NCBI GenBank assembly: GCA_040223615.1
Contig: JAVKFY010000024.1
Location: forward strand, 1 to 52,059
From: JAVKFY01 sp040223615
Lineage (GTDB): Bacteria > Pseudomonadota > Alphaproteobacteria > GCA-2731375
DNA: 52,059 nucleotides
Direction of reading: 5' to 3'
The notes below the pieces were generated by a model that was given only the letters and a program-made list of their open reading frames with translations, was not told the origin of the DNA and searched no databases. How positions within the stretch are numbered: position 1 is the first letter of the stretch; the number at the start of each line of letters is the position of its first letter. Shown here piece after piece: positions 24,744-33,492 of this stretch. The translations under genes and the position numbers were made by a program.

Positions 24744-25835
24744 TCATGTCAGCGCTTCCAGCGCCACGAATGCGTCGTCCAGCCCGAACGCCGCCGGCCC
24801 GAACGCCTGCAACGCCGCATCGCTGCGCATGATCGGCGGCGCCGAGATACCCAGCACGGTGACGCGCTGGCCGTAGCGCAGGCGCTCGGTGGTGATCGGC
24901 GTGGCGAGTTCGGCATCCAGGATGCAGATCAGGTCGGGGACGATGGCGCGCAGACGCTCGCCCTGCCGCGCCACCAGGTTTTCGTTCTGGAAGGTGATTT
25001 CCAGCGCCGGCGCGTCGCCGGTCAGCGGATCGATGCGCACGCGGCCGACCGCGTAGCCGCCCCGGGTCTCGCGCGCCACGTCGGCGATCTTGCCGGTGAA
25101 CAGGCGCCGGCCGTGCTGGTAGTGCGTGCCGGCCAGCATCTCGATCAGGGCGTCGACCGGGTCGACGCCGGCATGGCGGGCGGTGCGGATCGCCGCGCCG
25201 ATCTCCTGCGCCAGGCTCATCGTCGCCGGCACCGAGACCCGGCGCGCGGTGGCGCCGTCCATGGCATAGCCGGCAATCGAGGCGCGCGCGCCCATACGGA
25301 TGGTGACGCCGCGGCCGATGAATTCAGCCCGCTTGTCGTCGGCGACCTCCAGGATCACCGTGTTGCCGTGTTCGTCGGCTAGCGCCATCGGGCAGGCCCG
25401 CACGCCGTATACCGAGAAGGTCAGCATCTGCATTTCCGGGAATGCGCGACCCATGCCGTCGCCATCGACAACCGGCAAGCCCAGCTTGGCGGCGATGTAG
25501 ATCGGCATCACCGAGTTGCTGCCGCCGGCCTCGAACGGCATCACCGCGTCAACCTTGCGGCCAAGGTGCTTCTGCAGCGCCAGCACGGCGTCGACCGGCT
25601 GGTTCTCGGCCTTCAGCTTCTCGAAGCCGACGGTCGGCGCGCCCATGTCGCCGACGGTGACGATCTGGGCGTCATCGGCCACTTCGGACAGCGACAGCAA
25701 CCTCACCGGCCCGTGGTCGCGCAGCGCCGCGCGGGTGATAAGGCCCCCGATATAGGGATCGCCACCGCCCCCGGTGCCCAGCACCGCCGCGCCCAGGCAG
25801 ATGTCGTCGATGTCGGCGGCGGTGATTTCTCTCAC
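24744..25835 (-). CDS. DUF917 domain protein
   Basis: A 363-residue protein of the DUF917 family, usually encoded next to hydantoinase/oxoprolinase HyuA_N proteins. Recognisable features are the N-terminal ITAADIDDICLGAAVLGTGG and GGDPYIGG, VDAVMPFEAGGSNSVMPIY, and GLPVVDGDGMGRAFPEMQM. The C-terminal half carries FQNENLVA and the closing PDLICILDAE segment. Biochemical function is not established; it is presumed to act with HyuA. The GTG start overlaps the hyuA TGA by 4 bases (25832-25835), showing translational coupling. Confidence 0.88.
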   Translation of the reverse strand: MREITAADIDDICLGAAVLGTGGGGDPYIGGLITRAALRDHGPVRLLSLSEVADDAQIVTVGDMGAPTVGFEKLKAENQPVDAVLALQKHLGRKVDAVMPFEAGGSNSVMPIYIAAKLGLPVVDGDGMGRAFPEMQMLTFSVYGVRACPMALADEHGNTVILEVADDKRAEFIGRGVTIRMGARASIAGYAMDGATARRVSVPATMSLAQEIGAAIRTARHAGVDPVDALIEMLAGTHYQHGRRLFTGKIADVARETRGGYAVGRVRIDPLTGDAPALEITFQNENLVARQGERLRAIVPDLICILDAELATPITTERLRYGQRVTVLGISAPPIMRSDAALQAFGPAAFGLDDAFVALEALT

Positions 25836-27357
25836 GCGCGCGGCCTCCCGATGGCCTTGACGCGAAACCGCGTGGCGTTGCCCGGCATGTAGGTCAGCGG
25901 CAGTTCCTCCACGTCGGCGATGCGCACGTCGCCGGCGTCCGCGCCGGCCGCGACGGCGCGCGCGACGGCCTCGCGCTCGGCCTCGGCACGGGCGGCTTCG
26001 CGGTCGATTTGCTCAAGCGAGAACACCCGCTCGCACTCGCCGCCGACCTCGGCCAGCGCGGCGCCGACCGCGTTGGCAACGGCGGCGTGTTCCGGCCGGT
26101 GCAAGGACGCGGCGGCGGCGAGCGGCCGGGCCGCCAGCACCGCGCCACCGCCGACCAGCACCACCGGCAGTGCCCGCGACGACGGCCGCACCCGGTCCAG
26201 CGCGTCGTCCAGCATCGCCCGCGCCCGATCCAACGCCGCCTCGACCAGCGCCGCCGGCAGCTCCGCGACCTTGGTGGCATCGCCCAGTTGCAGCAGCCCG
26301 GCGGCGACCGCGATATCGGTCATGGTCAAGGTCTCGCCGCCGAACACCCGGGCCTGGCGCTGCAGGTCGCCGCCGACCGAGTCGGGGCCAATGCGGGCGC
26401 CGTCGTCGGCCACCCGGCTGCCGCCGCCCAGGCCGATGGACAGCACGTCGGGCATGCGGAAGTTGGTACGCACGCCGCCGAGCTCGACCGTCGTCGCCGC
26501 CTCGCGCGGATAGCCGGCGATCAGCAGCCCGACGTCCGCCGTGGTGCCGCCGATGTCGACCACCAGCGCGTCGGCCAGTCCGCTCAACAGCGCCGCGCCG
26601 CGCATCGAGTTGGTCGGTCCCGAGGCGATGGTGCGCACCGGATAGGCGAGCGCCTGATCGGCCGCCATCAGCGTGCCGTCGTTCTGGCTCAGGTAGAGCG
26701 GTGCATCGACTCCGAGCCCGGCGACCGCACGCTGAAAGCCGCCGACGACGGTCTCCGCCAGGTCGGCCAGCGTCGCGTTCAGCGCGGTGGCGTTCTCGCG
26801 CTCCAGCAGGCCGACGCGGCCGATCTCGTGGCTGAGCGAGACCCGCGCACCGGGGCAGTGTTCGGCGATGATGGTGCCGGCGCGACGTTCCATCTCGCCA
26901 TCCAGCGCGGCGAACACCCCGGTGACCGCGAAGGCGGTGATGCCGTCGGACGCCGCGCGCCGTGCGACGTCGGCGATCGCGTCCTCGTCCAGCGCCGCGA
27001 TCGGCCGGTTGTCGAATTCCAGCCCCCGACCATCGCCGTCACCGGCCGCACCGCCTCCATCAGGTCGGCCGGCCAGTCGGTCAGCGGCGGGATCGCCGTG
27101 GTCGCCGGCAGACACAGCCGGATCGCGCAGATCCGGTTCAGCCGGCGGCGTTCGACGATGGCATTGGCGAACTGCGTGGTGCCGATGGTGATCGCGTCGG
27201 GCCGCGCCCCGCCGCCAAGCACCGCGCGCGCGGCCGCCGCCACCGAGCCGGCGACGTCGCCGGTCGTGGTCTTGTGGCCGGCGACCAGCCGGCCGCCATC
27301 GAGCAGCGCGGCATCGGTATTGGTGCCGCCGACGTCGATACCGAGGTGGATGGACAC
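25832..27357 (-). pseudogene. hyuA-like hydantoinase/oxoprolinase gene with a one-base frameshift
   Basis: An ATP-dependent hydantoinase/oxoprolinase N-terminal (HyuA_N, ASKHA fold) gene split over two frames. From GTG 27357 the first frame reads MSIHLGIDVGGTNTDAALLD, the nucleotide-binding phosphate-1 motif, through DLMEAVRPVTAMVGG. The second frame resumes with LEFDNRPIAALDEDAIADV and contains SLSHEIGRVG, ASGPTNSMRGA, VVDIGGTTADVGLL (phosphate-2) and GVRTNFRMPDVLSIGLGGGS. The switch falls in a C5 run (G5 on the coding strand) at 27023-27027; one extra G restores a single 508-residue frame, and 1526+1 is divisible by three. All motifs are otherwise intact, so this is a recent mutation or a sequencing error. 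It is coupled to the DUF917 gene. Confidence 0.85.
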
Positions 27358-27433
27358 GTCAGCTTGACGGGAGGACGAATGACATCCGCGATTTCAGGCC
27401 CTGCCGGTCGCCGGTGTCAATCGACGCCCGTAG

Positions 27434-27712
27434 ACCAGGGTCGGCCAGGGCGTGATCTTGCCGCACTCCGAGGATCGCCTGGCCAGCTCCGACCGCGGCC
27501 CTTCGATGCTGCGCCGCCTGCTGCGGCAACAGGTCCGGCTGGTCGCCGAGGGCGGCGATCCGCCCGGCGTCGGCTTCGATGCCGACGCGCCGCCGATCGA
27601 AACCACCGCCGCCGTCGCGCTCTATCCCGCCGGTAGCCCCGCCCGCAGCAACGCATCGGCAAGCCGGTCGCGGACATCCGTTCGGGCGACCGAGATCGGT
27701 CGCATGGTCTAG
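27434..27712 (+). pseudogene. Remnant of a Rieske-type ring-hydroxylating oxygenase C-terminus
   Basis: The 350-base gap 27358-27708 has no intact gene, but plus frame 2 reads TRVGQGVILPHSEDRLASSD then RGPSMLRRLLRQQVRLVAEG and GDPPGVGFDADAPPIETTA. This resembles the C-terminal tail of aromatic ring-hydroxylating dioxygenase alpha subunits (SSDRG..MLR..LR..I..V..G.DP.GV..D). A TAG at 27431-27433 cuts the frame upstream and nothing of the Rieske or mononuclear-iron domain remains. I read it as a decayed fragment; identification is from recalled family pattern. Confidence 0.45.
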
Positions 27713-29322
27713 ATGGACAAGTCCGGGAAATCCTCGGTCAGCGCGGCCACGGCCGCCTCGGCCGCGACGATATCGCCGGCCAGTGCCAGCGTGGCGGCCA
27801 GGATCAGCTGGTTGCGCCTCAGGTCCGACTGTTGCGCACCGATCCGGCGCATGACCTCCGCCGCCTCGGCATCCCGGCCGAACATCGCCAAGCATACCGC
27901 CAGTTCGCGGGCCTGGCGAAAACGGTGCGGACCGGTGCGGTCGTTGGCGACCAGATGCCGAAGCCGCTGTAGCCCGTCCTCGCGGCCGCCGAGATGACAG
28001 TTGGCGTTGACGAGCGCGATCTCCGCCGGCATCAGACCCGGGCTGTACTGCAACGCCGTTTCGAACTGGACCTTCGCCTCGGCGAAATCCAGGTTCAGGT
28101 CGGCCTCGGCGATCCCTTTAATCAAATGTTCGAAGAAGCCGGCGCCTCGTAGCGAGACCGCCCTGCCCAGATGAAGCTCGATCCGCTCCCTGCTTTCGCG
28201 AGACAGACCGATCGGGCTGAAGTCGCTCATGTACACCAGTGCGCCCGCCGTCATGGCGTGCGCCATGGTATTCTCCGGCGCCTTCTCGAGCGCAACCGCG
28301 AGTGTATCGAGCGCGGCGGGGCCTTCACTGATCCACTGTCCGAGGTAGCCTGCCGCCTTGGTCAGCAGGTCCGTCACCGACAAATCGGCGTTTTCCCTAT
28401 CCCTGAGCAGCTGGGACTCGGCCGCCTTCATTCGCAACCGTGCCGCATAGACGACTGCCTGCGCGACTTCGTCCTCCAGGTCGAAGATATCGTCCAACCG
28501 ACGCTCGTAGCGTTCGGACCAGATTTGCGAGGCACTCTCCAGGTCGGTCAGGGTGAAGGATAGGCGCAGTCGCTCCCCCGCGGCGCGCGCTGTACCGGTG
28601 AGCAGGAAATCGCAGCCGTCGATCTCGGATGCGGCGACGGTCAATGCCGTGCTCTTGGCCAGTCCGTCGACCAGCCCCTGCCGCAATCCCTGCGCCAGCG
28701 CTTCCAACTCCGCGTTCACGCCGATCGCCTGGAGGTCCCGGACGGCGACCCGCGGTTTCCCTGTCTGGACCGTTTCGGCCTTCGCGTTGGCCGAAGAGGA
28801 GGGAGTCGGCTCATCGGCACCATCGGCGAGATGATAGACCTGGATCGGATCCTCGATGTTCTTCAGCGACGGCGTGCCGCCATCGACGAACGCGACCTCC
28901 AGCTTGCGCTTGACCTCGTGGAACACGCGGTCGGAGATGCAGATCCCGCCAGGCCGGCAGATCGCTTCCAGGCGCGCGGCGACATTGACGCCGGTCCCGT
29001 AGATGTCTTCCCCCTCGTGCACGATGTCGCCGACATGGATGCCCATGCGGAGCTTGATGAAGTCATGTTCGGCGAGCCGATGCTGTACCACCACGGCACA
29101 GTTGACCGCGTCCAGGACCGAGGCGAACTCGACCAGCCAACCGTCGCCCATCCGCTTGACGACGGCCCCTCGATGTTCCGCGACGCAAGGCTCCAGCATC
29201 TCCTGGCGCAACGCGCGCAGTCCCGCGAGGGTTCGTGCCTCTTCCGCATCCATCAAACGCGAATATCCAACCACATCGGCGGCCAGGATCGCGGCAAGTC
29301 GGCGCTGAGACTTGTCGTTCAT
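27709..29322 (-). CDS. Class III adenylate/guanylate cyclase with C-terminal TPR-like region
   Basis: A 537-residue signalling protein. Residues about 5-170 are a class III nucleotide cyclase domain: RRLAAILAADVVGYSRLM with the first metal Asp, the KRMGDGWLVEF beta-hairpin, GIHVGDIVHEGEDIYGTGVN, and the VNVAARLEAICRPGGICISD motif with the transition-state Asn/Arg. Residues about 210-330 resemble the TolB/FlgO-like domain found after such cyclases (LAQGLRQGLVDGLAKS through RYERRLDDIFDLEDEVA). The rest is TPR-like helices. It should make cAMP (or cGMP) in the cytosol. The ATG at 29322 is preferred since MNDKSQRRLAAILAADVVGYS is the standard start; no strong ribosome site is visible. Confidence 0.9.
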   Translation of the reverse strand: MNDKSQRRLAAILAADVVGYSRLMDAEEARTLAGLRALRQEMLEPCVAEHRGAVVKRMGDGWLVEFASVLDAVNCAVVVQHRLAEHDFIKLRMGIHVGDIVHEGEDIYGTGVNVAARLEAICRPGGICISDRVFHEVKRKLEVAFVDGGTPSLKNIEDPIQVYHLADGADEPTPSSSANAKAETVQTGKPRVAVRDLQAIGVNAELEALAQGLRQGLVDGLAKSTALTVAASEIDGCDFLLTGTARAAGERLRLSFTLTDLESASQIWSERYERRLDDIFDLEDEVAQAVVYAARLRMKAAESQLLRDRENADLSVTDLLTKAAGYLGQWISEGPAALDTLAVALEKAPENTMAHAMTAGALVYMSDFSPIGLSRESRERIELHLGRAVSLRGAGFFEHLIKGIAEADLNLDFAEAKVQFETALQYSPGLMPAEIALVNANCHLGGREDGLQRLRHLVANDRTGPHRFRQARELAVCLAMFGRDAEAAEVMRRIGAQQSDLRRNQLILAATLALAGDIVAAEAAVAALTEDFPDLSI

Positions 29323-29444
29323 CCAACGATTGTAGCAACGGCGCATGGCGACGGGTAGCGGCCGGGACAGTTGACCGTGCGCGCACACCGACCGGCCGCT
29401 GCCGGCCAAGCTGCCGCCCTGGCGAACCGGCGCGGCGATGTCGT

Positions 29445-30230
29445 TCAGGCGAAGCGGATCGTCACCTCGCCGAGGCCGGCGAAGCTGGCGGCGACCTCGT
29501 CGCCCTGCTTCACCGGCTGCACCGGCGTGCAGGTGCCGGTGGTGACCACTTCGCCGGCGCGCAAGGCCACACCCTTCTTCGCCAGGTCGTTGGCGAGCCA
29601 GGTCAGCGAGGTCAGCGGATTGCCCAGCACGGCGCCCGACGAGCCGGTCTGCGCGGTGGCGCCGTTGACCTTCAGCTCCACCGCGATGGCGGTGAAGTCG
29701 AGGCTGGACCAGTCGGTCATCGCCGCGCCCGGCACCCAGAAGCCGGCGCCGCCGGCATCCGCGATCACCACCAAGCCGCCCTTGGCCGGCGCGCCCTGAA
29801 CCCGGAAGTCGATCACTTCGATCGCCGGCATCACCGCGTCAACCGCGGCCAGCACCGTGGCCTCGTCGAACGGCGCGTCGGCCGGGTCGAGATCGCGGCC
29901 CATGCGGAAAGCGACCTCGCACTCCAGCGCCGGGGTCATGCAGCCGGCCCACGAGATCACCGCCGGATGGTCGAGGGCGAAGGGCGACAGCAGGCGGGCG
30001 CGGAACGGCTCGCTGAGGCCGAAATTCTTCATTGCGCCATCGTTGGTGGCGCCGCACTTCCAGCCGATCGGATGCCCCCCGCCGGTCACGTCCAGAATCG
30101 CGGAGATACCCGCCTCCTGGATCGCGTAGGCCGCCGCCAGATCGGCCGGCACCTCGAACTCGGTGAGCTGGCTGTGGTTGCGGCGTGCCTGCGTCAGGGC
30201 TTCGACAGCGGCTTCAGGTGATTGGGTCAT
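29445..30230 (-). CDS. 2-keto-4-pentenoate hydratase/FAH-family protein
   Basis: A 261-residue enzyme of the fumarylacetoacetate-hydrolase superfamily, hydratase/decarboxylase (MhpD/DmpE-like) branch, which acts in meta-cleavage pathways of aromatic compounds. Typical segments are AYAIQEAG near residue 35, GWKCGATN, the metal-site Glu residues in CMTPALECEVAFRMGRDL, AVMPAIEVIDFR, and the C-terminal GSSGAVLGNPLTSLTWLANDL with GEVVTTGTCT. Length and motif order fit. No ring-cleavage dioxygenase is adjacent; only the Rieske remnant at 27434 hints at former aromatic-degradation genes nearby. A palindromic repeat follows upstream of its start. Confidence 0.88.
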   Translation of the reverse strand: MTQSPEAAVEALTQARRNHSQLTEFEVPADLAAAYAIQEAGISAILDVTGGGHPIGWKCGATNDGAMKNFGLSEPFRARLLSPFALDHPAVISWAGCMTPALECEVAFRMGRDLDPADAPFDEATVLAAVDAVMPAIEVIDFRVQGAPAKGGLVVIADAGGAGFWVPGAAMTDWSSLDFTAIAVELKVNGATAQTGSSGAVLGNPLTSLTWLANDLAKKGVALRAGEVVTTGTCTPVQPVKQGDEVAASFAGLGEVTIRFA

Positions 30231-30266
30231 GTCGCTCTCCTAGGTGCCGGCGTCGCCGGTGCTTCT

Positions 30267-30375
30267 CCCACCTCACCCCGACCCTCTCCGCGCCCGGGGG
30301 CAGAGAGCGAGCAGACAGGCTGGTGACGCCTCGTCCCTCTCCGCCCTTCAGGGGGAGAGGGACAGGGTGAGGTGG
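30267..30375. repeat. Long imperfect inverted repeat (dispersed-repeat type)
   Basis: The left arm CCCACCTCACCCCGACCCTC begins at 30267 and the right arm GAGGGACAGGGTGAGGTGGG ends at 30375. They are near-complementary over more than 20 bases. An inner hairpin pairs TCCCTCTCC (30334-30342) with GGAGAGGGA. CTCACCC/GGGTGAG-type palindromes with GAGAGGG cores are common dispersed repeats in proteobacterial genomes. It sits between the hydratase start and the EF-G-like stop, where it could also end the EF-G-like transcript. Confidence 0.65.
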
Positions 30376-30402
30376 GTATCGATGACTTACTCTAACGGGT
30401 CG

Positions 30403-32433
30403 CTAGTGCGCGGTCTCTTCCTGGTGCTGGGCGACGATGTCGTCGGCCAGGCGGCCGGAAAGCTCCTGCAGGCGGTCGAACTTGTAGGTATAGGTGCCGG
30501 TGCCCTGGGTCAGCGAGCGCAGCTCGACGATCAGGTCATGCACCTCCGATTGCGGCAGGTGCGCGTTGACCACGTCCCATCCCCGCCAGCCCTCGCGCGC
30601 GTCGAAGCCGAGCAACTGGCCGCGCCTGGAGCTGACCAGCTGGTTCACCTTCGGCGTGAACTCGTTCGGCACCGCGATCTCGACGTGCAGGATCGGCTCC
30701 AGCAGCACCGGCTGACACTGCGGCATGCCCTCGCTCATGGCGATGCGGCCGGCGGTCTTGAACGCCATCTCGGAACTGTCGACGTTGTGATACTGGCCGT
30801 CGTAGAGCGTCACCGACACGTCGACCACGGGGAAGCCGAGCGGCCCCTTGTTGAGGTAGTCGCGCACCCCGGCCTCGACCGCCGGGATGTACTGCCGCGG
30901 CACCGCGCCGCCGACGATCTTGTCCTCGAAGGCGAAGCCGGAGCCGCGCGGCAGCGGCTTGATCTCGATATGCACGTCGCCGAACTGGCCATGGCCGCCG
31001 GACTGCTTCTTGTGCCGGCCGTGCTGCTGCACGCCCTTCCGGATCGCTTCCTTGTACGGCACCTTCGGCGACGAGGTGGCCACCGACAGGCCGTACTTGT
31101 TGCGGAGCCGGTCGCAGGCCAGCTTCAGGTGGATGTCGCCCTGGCCGCGCAACACCAGCTCGTGCGTCGCCTCGACATGCTCGAAGCTGATCGACGGATC
31201 CTCGTCGACGACCCGCGCCAGCGCGCCCGACATCTTCACCTCGTCGTCGCGCTTCTCCGGCCGGATCGCGAGCTGGTAGACCGGTTCTAGCTGCGGCGCG
31301 CGCGGCAGCGCCGCGACGTCCTTGGCGTCCGACAGGGTCATGCCGGTCGTGATCTCCTCCAGCCGGCCCAGCGCCACGACTTCGCCGGCCACCGCCTCGG
31401 CCTGCTTGGTCGAGTTCGCGCCGAGCAGCTGCATGACACCGGCGACGCGGCTGTCGTTCAGCGTGACGCCGTCCTTCAGCGTACCGGACCAGACCCGCGC
31501 CACCGACAGCTTGCCGGCATGCGGCGTGTGGAACGTCTTCAGCACCTGGGCGACGCAGGTTCCGGCTGGCTTGACGCCGACACGCTCGGCCGCGACCGAC
31601 GCCTCCGGCACCTCGTGGCGCAGCGCCTTCAGCAGGCGGAAGGTACCGTTGTCGGTCTCGCCGGCGCCGAGCAGCACCGGCACGATCAGGCCCTGCTGAA
31701 AGTCCTGCGTCAGGTTGCGGTAGACCTCCTGCTTCTCCGGCGACTCCTCCTCCAGCACCTTCTCCATCAGCGCGTCGTCGAAGTCGGCCAGGGTTTCCAG
31801 CATCTGGTAGCGCGCCGCCTCGACCGAGTCCTTCGCCTCGTCGGGCAGCTCGCGCACCTCGGAGGGCTCGTGGGAGCGGTAGACGTAGGAGCGCTCGCTG
31901 GCCAGGTCGACATAACCGGCCACCGTCTCGCCATCCAGCAATGGCATGTGGCGCAGCACCAGCGGCGTGCCCGAGACCTGTTGCAGGGCATCGATCAGGT
32001 CGCTCACCGCGCCGGCCGCCTTGTCGATCTTGTTGACGAACAGCATCCGCGGGATGCCCATGTCCTCCAGCGCCTTCAGCATCGGCGACAGCGCCAGCGC
32101 CTTCGACGGGTCGGCCTCGCAGACCACCACCGCGGCGTCGACGCCGACCAGCGTGTTCAGCGTCTCCTGCAGCAGTTCGATCGAGCCGGGACAGTCCAGG
32201 AAGGTGAGCTGGTCGCCCATGAACGAACAGGTCGCGACATTGAGCTCGGTGCCCATCTGCCGCTCGCGCGCTTCCTGGCCGTGGTCGCCGACGGCATTGC
32301 CGTCCTTCATCGTGCCCTTGCGCCCGGTCGCGCCGCAGGCGTGCAACAGGCTCTCCAGGAGCGTCGTCTTACCACTGGTGTACGGCCCGATCAGGGCGAT
32401 GGATCGGGGGCCTTGCGGCTTGCTTTCACTCAT
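30403..32433 (-). CDS. EF-G-like translational GTPase with altered switch II
   Basis: A 676-residue paralogue of elongation factor G. The GTPase domain has the P-loop GPYTSGKTTL (residues 16-25) and NKID (G4). Switch II reads DCPGSIELLQE where EF-G has DTPGHVDFxxE, so the catalytic His is Ser; the switch I RGITI motif is also absent (MGTELNVAT). Domain IV is well kept: HKKQSGGHGQFGDVHIEI and YHNVDSSEMAFKTAGRIAM. It is therefore not the housekeeping translocase but one of the EF-G-like proteins of uncertain role. The gene stands apart from ribosomal genes. A REP-like repeat lies downstream and PanE-type genes upstream on the same strand, separated by a terminator-like hairpin. Confidence 0.88.
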   Translation of the reverse strand: MSESKPQGPRSIALIGPYTSGKTTLLESLLHACGATGRKGTMKDGNAVGDHGQEARERQMGTELNVATCSFMGDQLTFLDCPGSIELLQETLNTLVGVDAAVVVCEADPSKALALSPMLKALEDMGIPRMLFVNKIDKAAGAVSDLIDALQQVSGTPLVLRHMPLLDGETVAGYVDLASERSYVYRSHEPSEVRELPDEAKDSVEAARYQMLETLADFDDALMEKVLEEESPEKQEVYRNLTQDFQQGLIVPVLLGAGETDNGTFRLLKALRHEVPEASVAAERVGVKPAGTCVAQVLKTFHTPHAGKLSVARVWSGTLKDGVTLNDSRVAGVMQLLGANSTKQAEAVAGEVVALGRLEEITTGMTLSDAKDVAALPRAPQLEPVYQLAIRPEKRDDEVKMSGALARVVDEDPSISFEHVEATHELVLRGQGDIHLKLACDRLRNKYGLSVATSSPKVPYKEAIRKGVQQHGRHKKQSGGHGQFGDVHIEIKPLPRGSGFAFEDKIVGGAVPRQYIPAVEAGVRDYLNKGPLGFPVVDVSVTLYDGQYHNVDSSEMAFKTAGRIAMSEGMPQCQPVLLEPILHVEIAVPNEFTPKVNQLVSSRRGQLLGFDAREGWRGWDVVNAHLPQSEVHDLIVELRSLTQGTGTYTYKFDRLQELSGRLADDIVAQHQEETAH

Positions 32434-32520
32434 GTTGCGTCCGTCCCTGGCTGCTGGCGGCCCGCTCGCCGGTGGCGTCGGGCTCGTTACTGCGTCAAGC
32501 GGACGGTTATCGTTTCAAAT

Positions 32521-32550
32521 CAGAGAAACCCCGCGCAAGGGGATTCTCTG
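32521..32550 (-). terminator. Terminator-like hairpin after the ketopantoate reductase gene
   Basis: CAGAGAA-A-CCCC and GGGG-A-TTCTCTG pair as an 11-base-pair stem with one internal A-A mismatch and a 6-base loop, starting 3 bases after the minus-strand stop codon at 32553. The RNA continues ATTTGAAAC, a weak U-tract. It separates this gene from the EF-G-like gene that starts at 32433, which therefore needs its own promoter in 32434-32520. Confidence 0.65.
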
Positions 32551-32552
32551 GG

Positions 32553-33482
32553 TTATGTCGTCGGCGGTCCCTCGACATAAGGCGCCAGGGCAGCCGCGAT
32601 CACCCGGTTGACCGGGGCGTCCAGGCCCTTGGCGGCGGACATCCGGGCGATCAGGCCGTTCAGGGCCTCGACCTCGATGCGATTGCCTTTTTCCAGGTCG
32701 AACAGCATCGACGGCTTCTGCACGCCGGTTTGGCCGTCGATCATCTTCATGACGTTGTCGACATGGTCGTCGGGAAAGGCATGACCTTCGGCGCGAGCCA
32801 GGCTCGCGGCCTCCTGAATCGCCTCACGCAGCAGGTCGCGGGTCGCCGGATTGTCGCGCACGACACCGGCTGGGCTGCGCACCAGGCAGCAGATGCCGGC
32901 GAATGGCGCCAGGAAGATGAACTTCTGCCAGATCGCGTAGCGGATGTCGTCGCGCAGGAAGGCATCGAACCCGGCCGCCTCGCAGGCCGCCAGGAAGCGT
33001 TCCAGGCGCGGCGAGGTGCCGCTCGGCAGCTCGCCGAACTGGATCGAGGCGAAGCCGGCGGACACGTGGCGGATCACGCCGGGCGCCTCGATCGACGAGC
33101 CGATCTGCGCCACGCCGCCACAGACGTGGTCGACGCCGAGGATCGGCGTCATCCGATCCTCGCTGTCGAGCCCGTTCAGCAGCGAGATCACCGCCGTTTC
33201 CGGCCCGACCAGCGGTTTGCACAGCGCCGCCGTGCTCTCCACGTCGTACAGCTTCGGCGCGAACAGCACCACGTCGACCGGCCCGATGCTGGCCGGATCG
33301 TCGGTGGCGTTCACCGGGTTCACCAGCACATCGCCGCTCGGGCTGTAGATCTGCAACCCGTTCTCGCGCATTGCCTGCAAATGCGCGCGCCGGGCGATGA
33401 AGTGCACCTCCTCGCCCGCCGCCGCCAGTCGGCCACCGAAATAGCCCCCGACTCCGCCGGAGCCCATCACCGCGATTTTCAT
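32553..33482 (-). CDS. 2-dehydropantoate 2-reductase family protein
   Basis: A 309-residue NADPH-dependent ketopantoate reductase-like (ApbA/PanE) enzyme. The Rossmann motif GSGGVGGYFGGRLA is at residues 8-21. The catalytic Lys region is RYAIWQKFIFLAPFAGICCL near 185. The C-terminal domain has KPSMLFDLEKGNRIEVEALNG, with the conserved Lys, Ser and Glu (SMxxDxxxGRxxExxxLxG pattern). In pantothenate synthesis it would reduce ketopantoate to pantoate, but paralogues of this family act on other 2-keto acids and genomes often carry several. ATG 33482 is 10 bases downstream of the aminotransferase stop, so the two are probably co-transcribed. Confidence 0.88.
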   Translation of the reverse strand: MKIAVMGSGGVGGYFGGRLAAAGEEVHFIARRAHLQAMRENGLQIYSPSGDVLVNPVNATDDPASIGPVDVVLFAPKLYDVESTAALCKPLVGPETAVISLLNGLDSEDRMTPILGVDHVCGGVAQIGSSIEAPGVIRHVSAGFASIQFGELPSGTSPRLERFLAACEAAGFDAFLRDDIRYAIWQKFIFLAPFAGICCLVRSPAGVVRDNPATRDLLREAIQEAASLARAEGHAFPDDHVDNVMKMIDGQTGVQKPSMLFDLEKGNRIEVEALNGLIARMSAAKGLDAPVNRVIAAALAPYVEGPPTT

Positions 33483-33492
33483 GGCTATTCCT

